NCBI GenBank assembly: GCA_913061385.1
Contig: CAJXTM010000076.1
Location: 1 to 9,725 of the forward strand
Source: an uncultured Rhodopirellula sp.
Lineage (GTDB): Bacteria; Planctomycetota; Planctomycetia; Pirellulales; Pirellulaceae
Length of the DNA stretch: 9,725 nucleotides
Direction: 5' to 3'
The notes beneath the pieces were generated by a model. It ran no database searches, was not told where the DNA came from, and saw nothing but the letters and a program-made list of their open reading frames with translations. Below are positions 1 through 5,104 of this stretch, piece after piece; position 1 is the first letter of the stretch; every line of letters starts with the position of its first letter. The position numbers and the translations under genes are program-made.

Positions 1-46
1 TACACGTAAGGAGTCGTCGGCAGCGTCAGATGTGTATAAGAGACAG
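1..46 (+). other. Nextera i5 sequencing adapter (artefact)
   Basis: This is synthetic sequence, not genome. Positions 1-5 are the tail of the Illumina P5 arm (TACAC), 6-13 (GTAAGGAG) match a standard Nextera i5 index, 14-27 are the read-1 adapter TCGTCGGCAGCGTC, and 28-46 are the 19-base Tn5 mosaic end AGATGTGTATAAGAGACAG. The block recurs as its reverse complement at the right end. Genomic sequence starts at 47. An ATG inside the mosaic end (position 30) is in frame with the flagellin and gives the false N-terminus MCIRDS. Confidence 0.98.
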
Positions 47-47
47 C

Positions 48-1244
48 TCCTCAACTGTCTCAACAGCGGGCTTTACCAGTGCGGCAGCTGCGAATACTTC
101 CGTCACAAGCGGAGTTGATGTGATCGCGATAGCAGCGGCAAGCTCTGGTTCAGACTTCAATGATGTCCAAGTTGTGTTTAATGACGCTGCATCGAATTCG
201 GGTGCTGCGGCTGCGGCTTATGACTCGGATCAGCGAACGATCACTGTGTCCTACGATTCGACCGACGGTACGTCAACCAATCATGATGTGACAGCCATCA
301 CAGGGGCGATCAACGGCCTTGCTGAATTCACCGCGACCCTTACAGGCACCGGTGCTAACGCATTCGCGGCTCCCGCTACAAACTCGACTACGGGCAAGAC
401 TGGCGGTGAAGTACTCAATGCGGATTTGGTATTCCAACTGACTGGGTCGGGTGGAGCCGAGACCTTTAATTTCAGCAGTGGAACGTCAAAAGATCAAATA
501 GCGTCAGCGATCAGCCTTGTTTCTGATAGTACCGGGATTAGTTCTTCGGTAGCGGCTGGTGTACTGACTGTGACCTCAACTGATTATGGAAGCGACGCTT
601 TGGTTGATGTCGAGGTCATCAGTGAAGGGGCTGGCGGGACCTTTGGTTCATCTCTGTCCAGTGCTCGTGCGACAGGTACGGATATCACTGCCACAGTCAA
701 CGGTGTGGAAGCTGATGGCGTTGCAAACACTCTGTCAATCAATACAAGCACGCTGGATTTGAACTTGACAGTTGATGCAGGCAGCTCAACGAACTTTTCA
801 TTCAACATCACCGGTGGTGGGGCAACCTTTCAGCTTGGTGCCGATGTGACAAGCACGCAACAGGCTAGTATCGGAATCGGAAGTGTTAGTACCGGTCAAC
901 TTGGCGGTGCTTCAGGACGTCTTTATGAGCTCGGAAGCGGTCAAGCCAAAAGCCTGAGCAACAATGTCAGTGGTGCGGCAGATCTTATCGACGAAGTCAT
1001 TAATAAGGTGACTTCGATGCGGGGGCGGCTTGGTGCGTTTCAGTCGACCACTTTGGAAAGTAACTTGGTTAGCTTGAATGAGACTGCCGCCAACCTCCAG
1101 GAAGCAGAGAGCTCGATTCGCGACGCTGACTTTGCCGCCGAGTCAGCGAACCTGACTCGTGCTCAAATTCTTGTGCAGTCTGGCACCAACGTGCTGGCAC
1201 TTGCCAACCAGAATCCACAGAATGTTCTCGCTTTGCTTCGTTAG
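48..1244 (+). CDS. fliC: Flagellin, C-terminal part (5'-truncated at contig end)
   Basis: This is the structural subunit of the flagellar filament, exported through the flagellar type III system. About 398 genomic codons are present. Aligned to the complete paralogue at 3113-4858, the shared SDFNDVQV motif shows that roughly the first 183 residues, including the N-terminal D0/D1 helices, lie off the contig. The visible part holds the variable outer domains, including a flagellin IN-like stretch (ETFNFSSGTS, then a TGISS segment), followed by the conserved C-terminal D1/D0 helices (RGRLGAFQSTTLESN, then SSIRDADFAAESANLTRAQI) and the end NPQNVLALLR. The last 50 residues differ from the paralogue at only two positions. 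The genomic part contains no cysteine. Translation from the ATG at 30 is an artefact because that codon is adapter. The stop is followed by an intrinsic terminator. The family call is secure; only the start is missing. Confidence 0.95.
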   Translation, partial: SSTVSTAGFTSAAAANTSVTSGVDVIAIAAASSGSDFNDVQVVFNDAASNSGAAAAAYDSDQRTITVSYDSTDGTSTNHDVTAITGAINGLAEFTATLTGTGANAFAAPATNSTTGKTGGEVLNADLVFQLTGSGGAETFNFSSGTSKDQIASAISLVSDSTGISSSVAAGVLTVTSTDYGSDALVDVEVISEGAGGTFGSSLSSARATGTDITATVNGVEADGVANTLSINTSTLDLNLTVDAGSSTNFSFNITGGGATFQLGADVTSTQQASIGIGSVSTGQLGGASGRLYELGSGQAKSLSNNVSGAADLIDEVINKVTSMRGRLGAFQSTTLESNLVSLNETAANLQEAESSIRDADFAAESANLTRAQILVQSGTNVLALANQNPQNVLALLR

Positions 1245-1270
1245 AGGAAAGCGTGAGTTGCGACTAAGCC

Positions 1271-1312
1271 ACGGCGGCCGCTCAAGTTGACTTGAGTGGC
1301 CGCTGTTTTTTT
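1271..1312 (+). terminator. Intrinsic terminator of the upstream flagellin gene
   Basis: A stem of GCGGCCGCTCAAG (1274-1286) pairs with CTTGAGTGGCCGC (1291-1303) around a TTGA loop, with one G-U wobble. It can be extended by three pairs to 1271/1306 (one of them G-U). A run of T residues follows (1306-1312). It sits 27 nt past the flagellin stop. The T-run lies only on the plus-strand side, so it does not look bidirectional for the convergent transporter gene. Confidence 0.93.
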
Positions 1313-1449
1313 AGGCTAGCATTTGCATAGGAAGACGTCGAAGTGCTGCGATAACGTCGCTGGCCATGACAGTGCGTTGCTGTGGCAGTTGGGTTGATTC
1401 TGGGTCTCGGAATAGGCTTGTGTGATGCTTCATTGAATGGTTTTGAATC

Positions 1450-2772
1450 TTATGCGTTGTCGCCGGGAGTTGTTGCTTGATTGGTGGTGTGCTTGTAATT
1501 CAATAGGCACGCGATCAAACCTATTAACGAGACTAAACAGACCAGAGCAAAGACGTATTGGTGTCCCTGCCTGCCCGGGTAATGGTCAATCATGAAGCCT
1601 GTCACAGTGCCAAAGAAAACATCCGGAAGAAATCCGATGAGGGAAACAAGGCCCGCTGCTGTGCCGACAAGAGTGGGTGGTATATGCAGGTCATCAAACA
1701 CGGCGAAGTAGATGCCACGTAACCCATACATGGTGGCGGCGGTGCTGACTGCAACCATCATGAGCCCCGACCATTGCAGGGTTTGGGGAACTATCAATGC
1801 CAGTGAGGCGTTTCCAATAGCTGCCAGCAGGAAAAGAATTGCCATTGATTTGAAGTGACTGAAACGATCTGCGACAAGACCGGCCCCAATGGCGGAAAAC
1901 GGACGCGCCCAAAATGTGAGTGTGGTGAGTCGAGTTGCTTCTAGATCGCTTGAATGGAATGCATCGACGGCAAAAATTCCGTAGTTGTCAATGCTCTTGT
2001 AGCCACAGTAGGCACAAAGCACGACTAGCCCGTGGAGCCAGATGGCAGGGCGGCGTATCAACAGAGAAAGCGAGTTTCTCGTTTCCAGACTTGTGGGTTT
2101 TGAGGACTCCCTCCTGCTGAGTTTTATCAAAGCGATCGGGATCAGCAACGCAGTGGTGGCGACCACAAGAATGGTGACCATGATGATGGCCCGCAGTGCT
2201 TTTGCCAACTCTTCGGGGGACGCTTCATCTTTCAGGGGAAGAAGTTGGCCGAACAAGAGGGTCAATGCCGTTGCGATCACCGCCGCGAATAAACCACGCC
2301 CCGCGTCTAATAGACCGAATGCTGTACCCTGTTGCTTTGCACCTCCTAAGTCATGTGTGACTTTGAGCATCGAGGACCAGAACAGCAGGATGGTTGTGAT
2401 CCCAAAGTAAGCATAAATACAACACAGCAGAACGCGGTTGGGAGTTTCGAGGAAGGCAATTCCTCCACCTGCCGTCGCGGCCAAAGCGATGCACATCAGC
2501 CAGCGTGGAGGAAATCGGTCTGCTAGGGGACCGCCGAGTCCATATGCGATTATTGCCACCATGCCGTAACAGGAAAACGCCAAGCCAAAATCCAAATTGG
2601 TGATTCCCCATGCTTCCAGCATGGTCGGTCGGAAAAGTCGAGGGAGTACGAACGGCAATAAAAAGATCGCCTCTCCGGCCAGAATCACCGGCCAAAGAAG
2701 CCAGAGTTTCCTGCGGGGCTGGCTTGAGCGACGTTCTTGGTGTTGAGTCAATGAATTTTTTCCCGGGCTCAT
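1450..2772 (-). CDS. Major facilitator superfamily transporter, YihN-like
   Basis: This encodes a predicted inner-membrane secondary transporter of 440 residues with twelve hydrophobic segments, the usual MFS size. The first segment is around LWLLWPVILAGEAIFLLP and the last around YVFALVCLVSLIGLIACLL. The loop between TM2 and TM3 carries an MFS motif A variant (GGPLADRFPPRW), echoed in the second half by GAGLVADRFSHFK after TM8, as expected from the two-fold pseudosymmetry. The pattern near TM10-11 (GLRGIYFAVF, IPPTLVGTAAGLVSLIGF, LPDVFFG) resembles the YihN/NarK-like MFS branch. The substrate cannot be told from sequence. The frame is open back to an ATG at 2940, but those 56 extra residues are polar and atypical; the Met at 2772 gives a normal short cytoplasmic N-terminus before TM1. 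No Shine-Dalgarno is visible. It lies antisense between two flagellin genes, convergent with the first and divergent from the second. Confidence 0.85.
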   Translation of the reverse strand: MSPGKNSLTQHQERRSSQPRRKLWLLWPVILAGEAIFLLPFVLPRLFRPTMLEAWGITNLDFGLAFSCYGMVAIIAYGLGGPLADRFPPRWLMCIALAATAGGGIAFLETPNRVLLCCIYAYFGITTILLFWSSMLKVTHDLGGAKQQGTAFGLLDAGRGLFAAVIATALTLLFGQLLPLKDEASPEELAKALRAIIMVTILVVATTALLIPIALIKLSRRESSKPTSLETRNSLSLLIRRPAIWLHGLVVLCAYCGYKSIDNYGIFAVDAFHSSDLEATRLTTLTFWARPFSAIGAGLVADRFSHFKSMAILFLLAAIGNASLALIVPQTLQWSGLMMVAVSTAATMYGLRGIYFAVFDDLHIPPTLVGTAAGLVSLIGFLPDVFFGTVTGFMIDHYPGRQGHQYVFALVCLVSLIGLIACLLNYKHTTNQATTPGDNA

Positions 2773-2969
2773 GAGACGCAAACTGTGACGGTTAGGTTGC
2801 CTTCTTGCCTGCGAATAGGAAGCACCTGACAGCACATTTTTGGGACGGATGAGCTGCTGTGTTCGCACTTCGCAACTGAAACGTTTGCTTTTGGGTCCGG
2901 TTGCGATGACTAGTGCGGTTGTACAGTGACCGCTGCGCATTTCCCTAGATGTCTATCGAATCCTATCGT

Positions 2970-2995
2970 TGAATTGTATCAGTTGTTTCCGATTA
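2970..2995 (+). promoter_or_regulatory. Possible sigma-28 (FliA) promoter for flagellin
   Basis: The -10-like TCCGATTA (2988-2995) matches 6 of 8 positions of the enterobacterial consensus GCCGATAA. With a 10-nt spacer, TGAATTGT (2970-2977) matches 5 of 8 of TAAAGTTT. The spacing is one short of the usual 11. The position implies a leader of about 110 nt. Flagellin genes are classical FliA targets, which supports the idea, but the match alone is weak. A similar arrangement with a better -10 lies upstream of fliD. Confidence 0.35.
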
Positions 2996-3005
2996 GAAAA
3001 CACGG

Positions 3006-3048
3006 AGACACACCTGAGCCTGAGATCGGATTCGATGGTGGTGTGTCT
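3006..3048 (+). promoter_or_regulatory. Hairpin in the flagellin leader
   Basis: AGACACACC (3006-3014) is the perfect reverse complement of GGTGTGTCT (3040-3048), giving a 9-bp stem with a 25-nt loop, 65 nt before the flagellin start codon. No T-run follows, so it is not an intrinsic terminator. It lies inside the expected leader of the flagellin mRNA and could affect stability or translation. Function is inferred only from position. Confidence 0.4.
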
Positions 3049-3112
3049 GTCCCGGTCCATCGCGGCCGGCTTCTACATCACGTCCGCGATCTACCATCTG
3101 GATGGAACCACC

Positions 3113-4858
3113 ATGACACGTATCAATACCAACGTCCCGTCGCTCGTCGCTCAAAGCAGGTTGCAAAATAGCAATCAGGACTTGCAGACTGCCCTGACTC
3201 GCCTCAGTACAGGCCTTCGGATCAATACCGGTGCCGATGATCCTGCTGGGTTGATCGCAAGCGAGGCACTTCGAAGCGAAATTACCAGTCTGGGCAAAGC
3301 TGTCAGTAATACGCGGCGTGCCAGCCAGATCATCAGCACTGCGGACAGCGGGCTTGGGCAAGTGAGTAATCTCCTCAACGACATTCGAGGTCTCGTCGTT
3401 GAAGCAGCCAACTCCGGTGGATTGAGTACTGAGGAGATTGCTGCGAACCAACTGCAAATCGATAGCTCGCTTGAGGCGATCAATCGAATTTCGCAGTCAA
3501 CCACGTTTCAGGGCAGCAAGTTGTTGGATGGAACACTTGACTTTGTGAGCACGGCGCGGAGCGTTGCTTCGGTCCGTGATATCAACATCGATCAGGCAAA
3601 CCTCGGGGCTGTTGGGCAAATAAGCGCCGAAGTGGTAATCGGCAGCGCAGCAACTCAGGCGTCGATCACAGCAGGCACGGGTGGGTTTACAGTGGCCGGA
3701 AATGCTAACGATACCTTCGTTGTCGGTACGGATAGCATTACGATCACGGCTGCAGCCACAGGTTCCGATTTCAACGATGTGCAAGTATCGTTCGTTGACG
3801 ATGCTGGATCCGGGGCTGCCTCTGCGGCTTACGATGCGACGCAGCGAACTCTCACTGTGACTTACGATTCGACTGCCGCTCTTGGAGATCGAGACATCGA
3901 CGCCATCGCTGCTGCGATCACGGCAGACGGGACGTTCACTGGTGCAGTGGTTGGAGCGAATGGTGGGGACGCGTTCGTTGAGCCTACCAGTACCCCTTCG
4001 ACTCTCAAAACTGGTGGGGAAGTTCTCAACGTTGATCTTGTGTTCCAATTGAGTGGTGAGAATGGATCTGAGACGTTCAATTTTGGATCAGGCACGTCCG
4101 CTTCACGGATTTCGGATGCTGTCAATCTTGTCTCGGATAGCACTGGAGTGAGTGCAGAGTTCAGTTCAACAACGGGGATCGCGTTCTCATCAACGGGGTA
4201 TGGAAGTGATACGTTAGTTGATATTGAGGTGATCAACGAGGACGCAGGCGGAACGTTTGCTACAAGCTTAAGTGCGGACCGAGCTACTGGAAATGATATC
4301 GTAGCGACGGTCAACGGCGTTGAGGCGGACGGCGAGGGGAATAAGCTGTCGATCAACACAAGTGTTCTGGATCTAACATTGACCGTTGATGCAGGTAGCA
4401 GCAGCAACTTCTCATTCCAGATTACTGGGGGCGGGGCTCTGTTCCAGCTGGGACCTGATGTTACGACCAACCAGCAAGCTAGGCTCGGTATCGGTAGCGT
4501 CAGCACCGGCCAGTTGGGTGGAGCAAACGGCCGTTTGTATGAATTAGGAAGCGGCCAGGCTCGCAGCCTTGACAACGATGTTGCGGGCGCTTCGGTGATC
4601 ATTGAGGACGTGATCGCTAAGGTGACCGGCTTGCGAGGGCGGTTGGGTGCGTTCCAGTCAACGACTTTGGACAGCAATATGGTCAGCTTGAACGATACTC
4701 TTGCAAACCTGCAGGAGGCTGAGAGCTCGATTCGCGATGCTGACTTTGCACAGGAGTCCGCCAACCTGACCCGTGCTCAGATCTTGGTCCAGTCTGGTAC
4801 GAACGTGTTGGCCCTAGCAAACCAGAATCCTCAGAACGTGCTTTCGTTGCTGCGATAG
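3113..4858 (+). CDS. fliC: Flagellin (complete second copy)
   Basis: This is a filament subunit of 581 residues. The N-terminal D0/D1 region (about 1-170) begins MTRINTNVPSLVAQSRLQ and includes LSTGLRINTGADDPAGLIAS, the hallmark of the flagellin N-terminal helix. Residues about 175-450 form the surface-exposed variable part, with a SDFNDVQVSF module near 218 and an IN-like motif (SETFNFGSGTS, about 319-329, then STGVSAE). Residues 455-581 are the C-terminal D1/D0 helices, ending NPQNVLSLLR. There is no cysteine, common in exported filament proteins. The Met at 3113 is chosen because flagellins start immediately before this conserved helix; the frame is open back to 2969, but the extra 48 residues do not resemble flagellin. 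A GGA at 3104-3106 is the only Shine-Dalgarno-like element. It is longer than the roughly 500-residue Salmonella protein because of the middle domains. A terminator follows, so it is probably monocistronic. Confidence 0.97.
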   Translation: MTRINTNVPSLVAQSRLQNSNQDLQTALTRLSTGLRINTGADDPAGLIASEALRSEITSLGKAVSNTRRASQIISTADSGLGQVSNLLNDIRGLVVEAANSGGLSTEEIAANQLQIDSSLEAINRISQSTTFQGSKLLDGTLDFVSTARSVASVRDINIDQANLGAVGQISAEVVIGSAATQASITAGTGGFTVAGNANDTFVVGTDSITITAAATGSDFNDVQVSFVDDAGSGAASAAYDATQRTLTVTYDSTAALGDRDIDAIAAAITADGTFTGAVVGANGGDAFVEPTSTPSTLKTGGEVLNVDLVFQLSGENGSETFNFGSGTSASRISDAVNLVSDSTGVSAEFSSTTGIAFSSTGYGSDTLVDIEVINEDAGGTFATSLSADRATGNDIVATVNGVEADGEGNKLSINTSVLDLTLTVDAGSSSNFSFQITGGGALFQLGPDVTTNQQARLGIGSVSTGQLGGANGRLYELGSGQARSLDNDVAGASVIIEDVIAKVTGLRGRLGAFQSTTLDSNMVSLNDTLANLQEAESSIRDADFAQESANLTRAQILVQSGTNVLALANQNPQNVLSLLR

Positions 4859-4903
4859 ACCGCTTTGAGGGTGATACGAGACCGAATGGCAGTTGATAGC
4901 AAA

Positions 4904-4933
4904 GGCCGGTGGGGGCATCTCACCGGTTTTTTT
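4904..4933 (+). terminator. Intrinsic terminator of the second flagellin gene
   Basis: CCGGTG (4906-4911) pairs with CACCGG (4921-4926), and the stem can extend inward by G-C and G-U pairs. Seven T residues follow (4927-4933). It begins 45 nt past the flagellin stop and separates the flagellin transcript from fliD. Confidence 0.88.
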
Positions 4934-4997
4934 GCATTCTTGAGCAGTGAATAGTAATAGAGTTCACCTCCGTCATCATTTTGTTGGACACGAGGGA

Positions 4998-5023
4998 TTC
5001 GGTTTGACGATCTTTTCCGATAA
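4998..5023 (+). promoter_or_regulatory. Probable sigma-28 (FliA) promoter for fliD-fliS
   Basis: TCCGATAA (5016-5023) matches the FliA -10 consensus GCCGATAA at 7 of 8 positions. TTCGGTTT (4998-5005), 10 nt upstream, matches the -35 TAAAGTTT at 5 of 8, including the GTTT half. It is located about 80 nt before the fliD start and just after the flagellin terminator, where a promoter is needed. A small inverted repeat CGGAC/GTCCG (5036-5040 and 5052-5056) follows in the leader. Confidence 0.5.
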
Positions 5024-5104
5024 CGAAGGTTCTGACGGACCATATTGTTAAGTCCGGGGAAATGTTTCCTTGGATAGCTCGAGAACAGCAATACGCGGCA
5101 AATC

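Larger units (their letters stand above)
2773..3112. other. Divergent intergenic region, transporter / flagellin
   Basis: These 340 bp separate the transporter from the complete flagellin and should hold both promoters. On the flagellin side I see a sigma-28-like element (2970-2995), a 9-bp leader hairpin (3006-3048) and a short palindrome over the likely ribosome-binding region (3094-3105). On the transporter side I see no convincing promoter, only a small tandem TTCGCAC/TTCGCAA at 2862-2875. Both flanking reading frames stay open into this region by chance, but neither extension looks like protein. Confidence 0.7.

Noticed and set aside
2773..2940. N-terminal extension of the transporter to an ATG at 2940
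   Set aside because: The added 56 residues are polar and unlike an MFS N-terminus; starting at 2772 gives a normal protein.
2969..3112. N-terminal extension of the flagellin to an ATG at 2969
   Set aside because: Flagellins begin directly at the MTRINTN-type helix, and the extension would overlap the candidate promoter and hairpin.
3862..4764. Long open frame of 300 codons on the minus strand, opposite the flagellin
   Set aside because: It is the antisense shadow of a clear flagellin gene, with Ser/Pro/Val-rich composition expected from reversed Ala/Thr/Gly codons. The same applies to the shorter minus-strand frames opposite the first flagellin and fliD.
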